From contig RCAB01000128.1 in NCBI GenBank assembly GCA_003640385.1, positions 1-64,000 on the forward strand: DNA of 64,000 bases. The letters run 5' to 3'. The notes below the pieces were generated by a model. The model saw only the letters and a program-made list of their open reading frames with translations. It had not been told where the DNA came from and made no database searches. Source of the DNA: Setaria digitata. Taxonomy: Eukaryota; Nematoda; Chromadorea; Rhabditida; Setariidae. Positions 50,235 through 62,582 of the stretch are shown one piece after another. The translations under genes were made by a program, and so were the position numbers. Within the stretch, counting starts at the first letter, position 1; every line of letters begins with the position of its first letter.

Positions 50235-51561
50235 TTAATTACAAAATTTAAATTCCTTTAAAGTTTTAGTAAATTTTAAGGAAAGTAATATACCAAAATC
50301 AACTAACACTTCTTTGAAACAACTGTATTTTTTTTTCAACTGCAAATTTGCAGGTATCTGCCCACATGCTTTTAACTTTTGGGCTTCATGACGATTATAT
50401 TTCATAATGACATCAGCCTATAATAATTGAATTAATACGAAACGTGAAACAAATTAACATGGCGCTTGTCAAAGGTTGATGTAACAGGATGCCAAAAATT
50501 ATCCGCCATCCGGCAATCCGTAAAGGAAAACACTCCTGCATTTTTCTCTACTGCTGTTCTTGATTTCATTTATGCTTTATATTGCTTTATATGCTTACAT
50601 TATATGGCAATATTTCTGCGAGTTAAATTTAATTTATTATTCGAAAAATTTTTTTTAATTTTTTGAATAAAGTAGAAAACTGAAATAAAAATACCTTCGA
50701 ATCTTGAAATTCTCGAAGACTAATTAGAATAATGTCATCTTCTTCAAAATGTATCCGCCATCGTATTCTGCCACGAATTCGACACAAACGCTGCTTATCA
50801 TCATCAAATCCTTTTGCAATTAATCGACCATGACTCATCACTTTAATTACTTTTGCATATTCTAAAAACTGTATTTATAATGAATTCTTCTTAGCTCATC
50901 CATCCAGTTTTTTATCGCTTTTAGTAACTCATTCCTCCTTTCCTCTTCTTTAATTTCATGCCCTCATATAATGCTATCTTTTTTCTGAAGATATTTAATT
51001 AATTTTAAAATAATTTTTATTGATGTTGTTGTGAGTGTTCAATACTATCTTGCAAATTACCCTCGCAAGGGGAAGAGATTTTTGAATCCTTAGAAGAGAA
51101 AGTAATGGAGACGTCAAATTATTTAAGCAAAAATGACAGTGATACAAGGTAACAGGAAAGTTCAGATTCAAAGAAGTTTATGGTGAGAAGTTTCGATTGA
51201 TGGATTAGCTAACCGAAGCTAACTTTATAATATAAAAAAACAAAAAAAAAGAAAAAAATTTTTTTTTTTTTTTGTTTTCAAAGTTTTCAAAAAAAGTTTT
51301 CAGAAAAAAGAAAAACCAACCTTGTCCTGATTCTTTATATTTTAGTTTTCTTTCTGACCACTTTTTTCCATGTTTTGGTCCTCTTCTTGGCCACTTCTTT
51401 CTGTATTTCAGTCCTTTTTTTGGCCATTTTTTTCTACATTTTAATTCTTCTCGCACCAACTTTTTTCTTGTAATCCACTTTTTTGTCATCCATTTTCTTC
51501 TAATCCATTTTCTTCCAATCCATTTTCTTCTAATCCACTGGCACCGTCGAAGCTTTCGCAT
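50235..51561 (-). CDS. Divergent eIF1A-like translation factor with repeat-expanded N-terminal tail
   Basis: Exons 51561-51321, 50861-50695 and 50417 onward, in phase. The last exon stays open to TAA at 50235 (196 residues in all), but a donor near 50280 is possible. The OB-fold region is clearly eIF1A: KESGQEYAKVIKVMSHGRL, then RLCRIRGRIRWRI, DDIILISLREFQDSKADVI and MKYNRHEAQKLK. eIF1A binds the ribosomal A site and promotes scanning and start-codon selection. The normal short basic N-terminal tail is replaced by about 70 residues of tandem repeats: five 5-residue units starting with Trp (residues 9-33) and three 11-residue units (residues 43-75). The usual acidic C-terminal tail, which contacts eIF5B, is not visible. 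Sequence is far more divergent than expected for a housekeeping eIF1A, so this is probably a paralogue. Intact frames and good splice borders argue against an old pseudogene. Confidence 0.82.
51337..51537 (-). repeat. Coding minisatellites in the eIF1A-like N-terminal tail
   Basis: Five 15-base units at 51537-51463 encode WIRRK, WIGRK, WIRRK, WMTKK and WITRK. Three 33-base units at 51435-51337 encode RKKWPKKGLKY, RKKWPRRGPKH and GKKWSERKLKY. The last 33-base unit runs directly into the conserved eIF1A sequence KESGQE, so the unit may have arisen by repeated copying of that junction. Confidence 0.9.
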
Positions 51562-52853
51562 TTCAGAAAAGTAACCGCACTTCTAACCAAAATTATAATC
51601 AACTTAACCTCAAATCTTATCATAATTTACTTGTAAATTTACAAAAAGTTTAAAAAAAATTGCAATATATATGTATATATATCCTGAAAAGAAATATTTG
51701 AAATATATAATGAGGTCGAAAAGAGTATAAATAAATTGAAACTTTATAGAAAGCACTAAAGAAAATGTCTGAAGGAACAGGAAGAAATTTTACTTCAACT
51801 CAAGTTTATCGATTAATTACAATTAAGTAAATGAGTAAATGATCGACAGTATGATGTATAGTTATCATCAGTGGCAAATGGTTAAGCAAATCTTCCTCTG
51901 CACAGCGAAACTGATCGAGGAAAAGTTGGATCTGTAAACTTCAGATGAATTATATAAATGACTTCTAATCCGCTCCATTGTTCAAATGGCTTCTTCAAGG
52001 ATTCAACAATTAAGCCTGATCAGCGAAACACGGAGTCACATTAGAAGGCTTGGAAGCAGCTAGCAGCGAAGAGTCTATCCTGAAAGATGGATTTCAAAAA
52101 TTTTCTACATAGAAAATTTTGGAAGATTAAAGTACCAGCAAGGAGAATGATCAAATTGATTATAATCATTGCTAAGCTAAGTAAAACTGAGGCAGTCTTA
52201 CTAGATCGTAAATATGATTGCCAAATATGACTGAAACGATCAATAATAAACATTACTCATCAGAGCTAATGTTTTTTTCCAAGCACAATCAATCAATATT
52301 ACTCATCTAGTTTGGGGCTAGAAATTCGATGAATTTCTGATTGAACTTCACATGGAATTGTTACTATTTAAGATTCATTTACTCTCTTTAACACATGTCA
52401 AATAGTGCCAAGGATATATTCTCGAGTATTTTCTCAAGAATATCCATCTTGATATTGCAGTTGTAATTAATTCATTCCGGATTTAGAGGTGTTCTTTGTA
52501 TGAATCAAATCGTTTGTTACTTAAGCATCTTAATAATACTAAAAGCAATTCAAACGGATATTGTGCTACAAAAAGCGAATATTTTTCTTAACAGTAAAAT
52601 CGTTGCACAGTAAGCCAAAAGGACTGGTAGGCTTACGTTGTGTTGACTAGTCTGGTGGTACGTGGCTTTGCAGGTGTGGTCGGTGGTTTTGGTAATTGGG
52701 AAGTCACGGGGATTGCTTCATATGGCGTTCTTGGGACTTGGCGAGTGGTATATGAAGATCTATGTTATTATTTTAGGCTCAACTGACTAAAAAAAAATCG
52801 CTCGACTTCTTCTTTAATACTGATTCTTCGAGGAAAAGCAGTTTTGAGGAGAA
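51562..52853. other. Divergent intergenic region, no gene seen
   Basis: Upstream of both the eIF1A-like gene and eL41. AT-rich, with no exon that has matching borders. A more GC-rich patch at 52625-52745 just ahead of eL41 may be its promoter or 5' UTR. Confidence 0.45.
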
Positions 52854-53344
52854 ATGAGGGATAAGGTTTGTTCTTGTTTCTCATTTCTTATATAGGGAAC
52901 AGTGAGATTTTAGTGTTTCAGCTGCACTATATTGCATTAGGAAGGCTGAAAAGGCATTCAGTGTTTTAATTTAATATCTCGGAACATTAACTATATTTTT
53001 ATATGGAAATTGAGTTTCTCTTGCGATTTCTGAGACTTTCAAAGGCTGCAGATCTGCCTACGCTTCTTTTGATGCGTATGTTAGCGGTTCTTTGCTTGAC
53101 TTTTCAATTAGGAGCTTTAAATGTCGGATCGGTGACATTCTAATGATTCATGTTGGATGACTCTAAAGTAATGTGAGAATGTGCCTTAAAGCGAAGAGGG
53201 AAGAATGTGAAGAGCTGAAGATATTAACCTTTTTTTTTTTTACGAGTTTGTAAGAAATTTTCTCACGGGACTCAAGTACTTTTTTAGTGGCGTAAAAAGC
53301 GTATGCGTCGACTGAAGCGTAAGCGAAGGCAGGCGAAGAAGTGA
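52854..53344 (+). CDS. rpl-41: Ribosomal protein eL41, two exons, shortened C-terminus
   Basis: Exon 1 (52854-52865) encodes only MRDK. After a 422-base GT-AG intron, exon 2 (53288-53344) encodes WRKKRMRRLKRKRRQAKK and stops. The joined 22-residue peptide is the very basic single helix of eL41, the smallest eukaryotic ribosomal protein, which sits as a bridge between the subunits. Animal eL41 is normally 25 residues and ends in KMRQRSK; here the end is QAKK, so the last segment is different and shorter. The phase-0 junction between Lys4 and Trp5 joins the sequence exactly as in the family. No alternative longer 3' exon is visible, although the frame could be extended if splicing removed the TGA. 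The gene is too short for ordinary gene finders and may be unannotated. Confidence 0.85.
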
Positions 53345-54269
53345 GAACTTATGGAAATGAGAGATGTGGTTCAAGGAATGTGTTTTTGGTTTGGGATCAC
53401 CTCAATTCAGGATATCGTATAGTATTGTCAAACTTTTACTCCATTCGTTTCTTTAACTTACATGTTTGGATTAACTGCAGAAAACCGACAAGGAGTTTTA
53501 TATGCATTTCTTTACAGCATTAAACTATTTCAAATGTTCTTTTTTTTCTTCCTGCATTTAGTTATTAGAGTGTGCAATGATTCAGAGATGAAATTTGGAT
53601 TTATAGTATCGATAGATTTAAATTTTTACCAGCACTTCTGAGAAGAAAGCAGAATCCTAATCCCTGTGACCTCACCATGACTTACTCATCAGTTTCTCAT
53701 TTTCGTTCCAATGTTTGTACTTTTCTTGTTCCGAATTTTTTCTCGCGTGAGAAGAGTTTCTGTTATTGATATAGATTAAACCGAAATAAATTCATTAAAG
53801 TTATACTCTCACATAGACGAATGTAATATGCATCGCATACTTCCATTTATGCAGGTGGGTAATGTGCTGGAACAGGTGCAAAGGGAGGGATACAGGAATT
53901 TAAGTTTCGGTGTAGTCGTGTGCTGCAGAATTGTTGCATTTTCCGACTTTTATAAACTCTAGATGTTTCTGATGATTATGGTATAAATATCAAAATAATT
54001 GCGATGCGCTGTATTGGTCATGGGGATGACGGGAGAAGGGTGAGACGGAACGTCGGTTGCTGTGTTTAGGCTTGATCTGGTACTGAGGTGTTCAGGAAGA
54101 TTTCTTATAGTCAAGAAGACTGAGCATTTTGACGTATTCTGAAATTGATGCTTATTAATGATTTGTTGGCTTAAGTGCGTTGGATGAGATAGTTTGGTAT
54201 AGTCATTCATTATGCAAATGGGTTTTTGCATTTGTGGATGGATTAGATATCATTTCATTTTTCCGGAAA
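53345..54269 (+). other. Intergenic region, no gene seen
   Basis: Between eL41 and the next gene. Short open stretches at 53341-53523 and, on the minus strand, 53959-54231 have no recognisable domain or paired splice borders. Confidence 0.45.
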
Positions 54270-57014
54270 ATGGTTGAACAGGCAAAACCCGTTGCTATGG
54301 GTGTTGTCGTTTCGGTAGATTTAAGATTGAAGTATGGTATCATTCATGCTAGCGGATATGGACGTGTACTTGTTTCTCACAATTTCGACAGTGAACTAGT
54401 ACAGTTGAGCAACTGGCTTTCAGTTGAAGTTGAACCCAATGTGGGACCTATTCTGGTAAGTGGAATATTTAAGCGGCCAGTGAAGAGTATCGCTATATAT
54501 TTCGGCTGATTTTGGACCTGTAACCTGGAATGAAATTTAGTTCAGCGATAGTTGACTACAAACAGATTGCTAATATTTTGGCATAACAGCTGGAGAATGT
54601 TTTGTAATTCATTTATGTGGATTTTTCAGACGTTTGAACGTACTCGCTGTAGTTTTGTTGATGCGGGAGAACCAAAAATTATCGATGAACTGTTGCCCAC
54701 AGGCACGTCAGTTTCTAAAACGGGTGCAGTGAATTTGCGTATCCAAACACCGGTATTCCTAGGGAATACCTCGTTTGGAAGCAGCGTTGGATTAAGCCCA
54801 CATTTGGGTCGTGTATATTTGAACCAAACTCGTTGGTTTCATTTGTAAAAATGCTGTTATAATTTAGTATACTTTACAATCTATTTTAGCCTTCTAAAAT
54901 CTCTTAGAAAATAGATACATTTTTCTCTTAAAATATCTGTTTTCATGTATGCGTTATGGTTCAGATGAAGGAAGAATAGATGAGGGGGAATTTGCAACTG
55001 CAGCTTTTTTTACGCTCAGCTTATCACAGTCAGTGTCATCACAATTTTATTCCAAAATTTTCGCTTGATTTTTTCTAAGATATCTATTTTCACATATGTT
55101 CTGTTTTTTTTTTTTTTTTTTTTCAGTGTGCAAGAAGTTTAAATTAAATCCTTTGACTTGGATACACTGCGGTGTTGTAGCAGTTGCACCATGCAAGGCC
55201 AACTTCAATTCCTTTTGGGAAGCTCGTACTGCTGGACGCGAAGATTCTAGTGATCCAAAACTTAGCCAGTGCATCAGACGATGCTTGGTATCATAAGTTT
55301 TAAATTTTTTTGACAACTTTTGCATAATTTTACGGGTTGGTGAAAATTGATGTTAGGTGGCTCACGTAGAGGTATAGAATTTAGTGGATTTCGCTATCGT
55401 TACATTCATATATTACACAGTGCCGACCTTACTTTTTAGGTAAGTGGAAGTAATTAACAATCTTTTCACAAAGCTTTAGATCTAAGCAATTTTAAAACAC
55501 TATTTCATTAGAAATAATTGCTGTTCAGGTAGAATTTGGCTAGAATTTCGGAACGAATGGGAATTTATTTTTTTTTTTACCGAAAATTTAGTTTTGCATT
55601 TTCAATAGATCTAAAAATTTATGAAATTGTTCAAAAGTTGGAAATTTATCCATATTATTAGCAGGAACTACAGGATTTAATTGAGATTATTTATGTGCTA
55701 TGTATGATTAGTGTAGTATTTTGACATTTTATAAATGTTTTTGTAAATGCCTCAAATTTTTGTAGTCAGAAAGTTAGTCGTTGCAACTCGGAAAATCAGA
55801 AAATCCTGTAATTATGGTGCAGTTATCCTTATTCATTTCAGGGCCGGTTTCATGCTTTCATGGAGAAGAACATTTGTGTATTGCAGTTATTTAACAAATA
55901 CAATAATGATGAAGGCTTTGCATGTGTTCATTCATTTGATTTTTCTCATACCGTTCACGAACAAGACTTAAAAAAAGCTCATGCTATTCAGGTGAAATAA
56001 TTTTCATATTTAATTATTATAAAATTCTGCCACATCGAATATGTGTAGTTTAGTTTGTTGCAGAATGATAACAGTTGGTAATATCAAAACATGAGTGAAT
56101 TTATTCAAAAAATTTAGAAGCAGGCGATAAGCATGCACTTCTAACAGCCAATAGACTGATAAGAAAACAGCATGATTTTCGTTCCGTTGTTTTCTAGAAA
56201 TCATGTACATAAAATGAGAAAAAGTTTGCTGTTTTGGTGCTCTAAGTGATTTATAGTAAAGGACTGATTCTCTTTGCAGAATCATTGCATTTAGCTTGCG
56301 GATTAAAATATCATTCATCCTCCTTTAGAGATTGATTTATAAATCAGCTTTCCATTTTTATCTACTTTCGCCTTTATTTTAAATACTGCTTTTACGTTTC
56401 AGGTTTACGTTTCTCCACAACTTCTGTATTTTCCTGAGCTTCCTGTCCCTGCGTGTTATGCACGAATTGTAGATGATGGTTCCCGAAATGTGGATGTTGG
56501 AATAGCAAAAGATAAGCTTGCTGAACTCGATATTAGTACAACGAGTGATAATACTGTTGAAAGTGATAAATCGATAACTACTAGAGGCGTAATGGAGAAG
56601 AATGTTAGCTTTTTTTTTTAAAAAAAAAATGCACGAATCTTGCTTATAGAAGTTACGTTCCGTGATTTCCAGTACTTGCTACCAAATAGATGTGAGTTTG
56701 GGAAAATAGGGGAAATTGTTTAAAATAGTTGTTGCTCGTTTGCTTTTTTAGATTATATAAAGTTGAAGGACTTTATAACAATAGAATAGACTTTTTAATT
56801 TTATTTTATTCTAACTTTTTTTAACAAATTTAAAATTAATAAATTATCCCTACTTGATTTGATTTTGATTCAGGATTTAGTTTGCGATGGGAATTGTGAA
56901 ACAATCGATTTCGTCAGCAGGATTTTGGCGCATCAATTAGTGGCAAAAAGTATCAGTAAGACTGACCCAATTCTTTTTAATGATTTATGTGCTTTTATCA
57001 CAAAATACACTTGA
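54270..57014 (+). CDS. Multi-exon protein of unknown function, about 338 residues
   Basis: Proposed exons: 54270-54455, 54630-54807, 55127-55287, 55842-55991, 56403-56603 and 56874-57014. All junctions agree in phase and all acceptors are TTTCAG-like except one ATTCAG. Exon 2 could end three bases later. The N-terminus reads MVEQAKPVAMGVVVSVDLRL, then a compact part with many Gly and Val residues (YGIIHASGYGRVLVSHNFDS). Exon 3 gives LTWIHCGVVAVAPCKANFNS. Exons 4-5 look like an ordered domain (FHAFMEKNICVLQLFNKY, then VYVSPQLLYFPELPVPACY) followed by an acidic linker; exon 6 is helical. There is no signal peptide or membrane helix. I do not recognise the family. The mix of short beta-rich blocks in a soluble protein could suit a nucleic-acid- or protein-binding role, but nothing decides it. 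Confidence 0.65.
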
Positions 57015-57642
57015 TTCTATATTTTATAATTTATATATTTGATCCTAGATATGCTTTCTCTTAATTATCGGATGTTACGAAGTTATTTGTCATTCCATAT
57101 TATAAATTCGTCATAGTAGGCTTATGATTATTGTGGAATTGATTTCATGTGCTTTAAATTGCTTCATGAAGCGTTGTTATGTACTTATTTGTCAATGTTT
57201 TTGAAGTTTTATCAATTATACATGCGAGTGATATTGTTTGTCTTCTATACATATGATGACTTACTGCAATTAATTAACTATATATCTGTTGCAACAGTTT
57301 TTTAGACTTGTGTGATTATATCAGCATCAAATTTTTTGATATATGAAATGAAGTGAATTATAGTTTATTTTTGGTGTTGGGTGTGAACTGGCCTTTGGAT
57401 TTTGTCAACCTATATCTATACTTATCACTTGACTTAACTGCTTGTAAGAATTAAAGTAAGAAAGGCTGAATTGGAGAATTTCGGTTTCAGTAATTTGCAT
57501 TTATTTATGTAGGTTCGGATGAGAATTGAGGTAATCATAAACGCATTTCACTTGGCAAGAATACTGCTCAGATGCTTTGTTCATTCATCCTAATTTAATT
57601 TTTCAGTTTAAAGATTTATTTATCTTTAATTAAACTTCAAAT
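57015..57642 (+). other. Intergenic region with probable spliced-leader acceptor
   Basis: No gene is seen. TTTTTCAG ends at 57606, 36 bases ahead of the prefoldin start codon, a typical trans-splice acceptor or the end of a short 5' UTR intron. Confidence 0.5.
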
Positions 57643-58827
57643 ATGACAGACGAATACTCAGCGCAGTTGAAAAAGGTATGTTCGCATTTCGATGTGTTGG
57701 CATTGAAATTGTTCGTAGTTTTGACGATAACAGTGATTCAGTGAATGGTTTAGTGTTCAGCACCAAGTGTTTTTAGTGTCAAGGCATACCTCATATTCCA
57801 GTACAATCTGTGTCATATTCATAATTAAAAAGAGGAAGAGGAGGATTGGTCATTCCACAGCGATGGAAGGATAAATAACTTAAGAGGCAGTACTTAAAAG
57901 GACTGAAGAGTGTAACTGTCACTGTTACATGAGAGAGTTTTTTTTTCTAGACTATATATACAGTAGTTTCTAAATTTCAATTCTAGGCGTTTAGAGATCT
58001 GCAGACTAAGGTGGCTGATACAAATCGTCGTTTGCAGCTTGGTGATACATTAAAAAAGCAAATGGAGCAGGTATTTTGTCATTATTCATTTCTTTTTTTT
58101 CTCGAGTTTAGCAGTCAGTAATCAGTTTACCATCAGACCAAGGGTTTATGATGCTTCAATTACAACAACTAGATGAAAATATACGGATTTCCACAAAGTG
58201 GACGATACTAGTACTTGGTGGTAATATGATTTCCATTGTACTGTTCTAGAAGCGGCGAATAGCAGAATTAACCAGGGCACAGCTTTTGGAATTGGACAGA
58301 AACACGCCTGTTTATATGACTATTGGCAGAATATTTTCTAAAGGAACCGTGGAGTCAGAGATCGCACGACATGAGGAAGAAGTAAGCTAGTAAGATAAAG
58401 AGTTCAGGATATTTCAGTTTTCTATGTTTGGTTGTGCAATGGATTTTCTTCACAGTTCACCAGTTTATATGGTTCTAATTAATTTGTATGTTATGAATGA
58501 GTTCATCGTCTTAGGAAATGACATTGATCTAGAAGTTCGTAAAGTAAAGTGCATTTTAGCTTACCATATTTTCTAAGGCATCGAAAAACTAAACCTTTTA
58601 CTCGCAGCAATCGTCAGGATTTTAATTAGAGAAACCCTTCCCTTGAAGGTGAAACTTTGTTTTCCCCAATTTTTATTTCTTAAGTTTGTTTATTTAACAT
58701 GATTCACATGTAGATTGCAAAAGCAGAAGAAAAAATAACTGCAATCGATCATCAAAGGAAATATTTGGAGAAAAATTTGGCAGAGTCGGAGAAGAGCATT
58801 CGTGAGTTAGTGCAATCGCGTCCATGA
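57643..58827 (+). CDS. pfd-1: Prefoldin subunit 1
   Basis: Four exons: 57643-57675, 57987-58070, 58250-58381 and 58714-58827, 120 residues in phase 0 throughout. This beta-type prefoldin subunit is a long N-terminal helix (LKKAFRDLQTKVADTNRRLQ), a short beta hairpin region (TPVYMTIGRIFSKGTVESEI) and a long C-terminal helix (AKAEEKITAIDHQRKYLEKN). Prefoldin is a cytosolic hexamer that hands unfolded actin and tubulin to the chaperonin CCT. The characteristic VGRMF-type motif of subunit 1 is present as IGRIF, and length matches the family (about 120). Each helix is encoded by its own exon pair. Confidence 0.93.
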
Positions 58828-60059
<1,232 letters not shown>

Positions 60060-61168
60060 GTATCGTTTCATATCAATATTCATTTATTATCCTTATCCTT
60101 TTTTTTTTTTAATAAAAAAAAAACTATCACATTTTAAGAAATCATGAATTTTTTATGTTATCTTTTTGTATCATTTCTTTGCAGATCATGTTAATATTTT
60201 TCAAAATTTTGATGGGAATAAAAAATTCATTTGCAATTGATTTTTAATTATATGACTAACATTTCTGCTTTGCAAAGTGCTGGCTATACTTACATTTAAT
60301 TATTAATAAAATAAAAGCCCAGTTTAAAAATGATTGATTTTGAATAGGCATGAATCATTTTTATCTTAAACATCAAAAAAAGCTACCTCTCATAGTAACA
60401 TGTAATGTCTCGATGTTCCTCTTAAGTTTACACGTCGAGATGTTTTTATTCATCATCAATTCAATGGCTATTTCAAAAAAAAAAAAAACTTGTATAATAT
60501 TTTGTTGCATTGATTTACTCGTTCCTTCATCATGTATCACAATGTTTTACTGTACGGCACGAAATAGATCTGTCTAATTTTTTATCTGTTTGACTCTTAT
60601 TAACTTAAAAGAATGAATTCATCTTCCTCAATGGCTAGCCTCCAAAGCTACCTGAGTTAGTTAGATGGGAACATTTCTGATTGGGGTAATAACAATTTGT
60701 TACCTTTTTATTGTTTGGTGGTATAAGATATTAGAATTTACTGTAAGGAAATATTTGTGTGAATGTGTGTATGACTATTATCATTGCTATTTATTTATTA
60801 ATTCTCTGGTGCAGGGACTGTTTTGTGGTTTTATTTTTGTAATTTCTATTTTATTGATTTCCATGAAAATTTGGATATAACTTTCTGAATATCCAAAGCT
60901 TTAATATTTTATAGAAGATTTGGCTTCTGGAAAATTATGAATGTAAAATTATCATTTCGTTTAGACTCTTAATTAATTTCAAAGGATTCCTGTTTTCCCT
61001 GTCTTGTAGAAAAATCAAATTTTCGATAATCCTCCACTTTTAAGTTCATTTTCCTCTAGGTCTGACGAATATTCAATTTAATATCAAAGTAGAAACATAT
61101 AAATAGTTAATGTATTAGCATATTTATTTTTGAACCAACTTTCACAGTATTTCCCTTTTCTTTTCCTT

Positions 61169-61199
<31 letters not shown>

Positions 61200-61202
61200 G
61201 AA
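60060..61202 (+). other. Intergenic region, no gene seen
   Basis: AT-rich with long A and T runs, including a 26-base T run ending at 61199 just before the LITAF-like start codon. Open frames of 70-75 codons here lack splice support and known domains. Confidence 0.5.
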
Positions 61203-62582
61203 ATGACACCCTTTCAAGATGTTAGATCTGAATTGCCTGCTGAAATGATTCGGACTATGCATTATTTTAACGGTAAGAAAAGTGAATTTCTTCGGGAAGC
61301 AGGAAAAATGTTAGACATTTAGAGAGTTTTTGTCTTCATATTTTTAACTTCCATTTCCGATATACTTCCTCCCAATGAATCCCATTAATTATGAGATGAG
61401 AGTTTTTTGGAGTTGAGAAAATGTGGAAGCGAAGGGCCATTTCGCCGTGGTGCTATGTTGTAAAATATTTCAGACTTTTTTTTGCGTAAATTTTTTGCTT
61501 GGTTAGTTTCGAATTTATTTTCTATTCATGTGTAATCATTTCTGTGCTGAAAAAGCGGATGAGCATTGTCCTGGTTTGCAAGTAATTCGCAAGTAAACTG
61601 TGAAAAAATAAGGAGATATAAATAAGCTAGAGCTAAAAAGTAATATTGCTAATGATAAAGTACTGATATGATAGTATGTATGGTGAGGTTAATCTAGGGT
61701 GCCAAGTTTGCATAGGTTTTGCAGATGTATATGATAACGAGTTATTTTGATTTTTCAGGCTTTAAAATATTTTAAATGATAACAGTTCGTTTTTATTCAT
61801 TTCAGATTGGTTGCCTCATTGTTCGCTAAATTTGTTTGCTACTGATGATCGTGTACTGATGATTGCTGATAATTATCCACCACCAAAATATGAAGAAATT
61901 GTTAAGAATGAAAACAACGAATCAACGGTAACTGATGCTACAACTCCTTCTGCATATCCTTCATCATTACCAGCATTAACATCAGCAACAATAACAAACA
62001 TCAATGAAAGCATCACTAGTGCTGTACCTTTTCATGTTAATTTAATTTCTTCAACTAGCCCTGTTTTTGGACCGTATCCGATTGAAACCGATTGTCCATA
62101 TTGTCAGGTATGTATGTAGTTTATTTCTTGAAAAAAAAAGAAATTTTTTTTCTAAGTTTTAACCAGTAGATTAAATGTAGTGTAATGGTGCTGTTTCAAG
62201 TTTGTTATATCTCGATTGTCATTAATTTTATGCGTTTATTAAAACTTTACATTGATTTTTATTGACATTTTCTATGTTGATTGCGTTGTGTGTTAGAAAA
62301 GAAAAAAAGATCGGAATCATCAACTAAAATCCTTAATTGATTCTTGTGATTTTTTTTTTTTCTAGAAAAAAATTTTTTAAATAGGCACATGTTGTCACAT
62401 CAGTCCAAAGGATAGTTGGTGTGTTACCATGGATCGTTATGGGAATATGCTTTCTGCTCGGTTTTTTTCTACTTCTCCCGTGGTGCCTTTGCTGTGTCCC
62501 ATTCTATATGGATAATTGTCGAGATGTCGTTCATTCATGTCCATCATGCAAACGGAATCTTGGACGTTTCAATAGGGTATAA
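61203..62582 (+). CDS. LITAF-domain membrane protein
   Basis: Three exons, 61203-61272, 61806-62107 and 62385-62582, 189 residues with agreeing phase. The N-terminal half is a disordered Ser/Thr/Pro/Ala-rich region containing NYPPPKYEEI, a PPxY motif of the kind that recruits NEDD4-type ubiquitin ligases. The C-terminal part is a full LITAF (SIMPLE-like) domain. It has the first Cys knuckle (DCPYCQ), the segment AHVVTSVQRIVGVLPWIVMG, a hydrophobic membrane-inserting stretch (CFLLGFFLLLPWCLCCVPFY), then DVVHSCPSCKRNLGRF with the second Cys knuckle. Family members sit monotopically on late endosomes and lysosomes, hold one zinc ion with the two knuckles, and act in endosomal sorting. A possible donor (AGG then GTATAA) at the very end leaves room for a longer isoform. 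The start codon follows a long T run with no clear acceptor. Confidence 0.92.

Noticed and set aside
51272..51574. Plus-strand open frame with repeated FLLIHFLPIHFLLIH
   Set aside because: It is the antisense shadow of the eIF1A-like repeat exon, which has conserved coding downstream.
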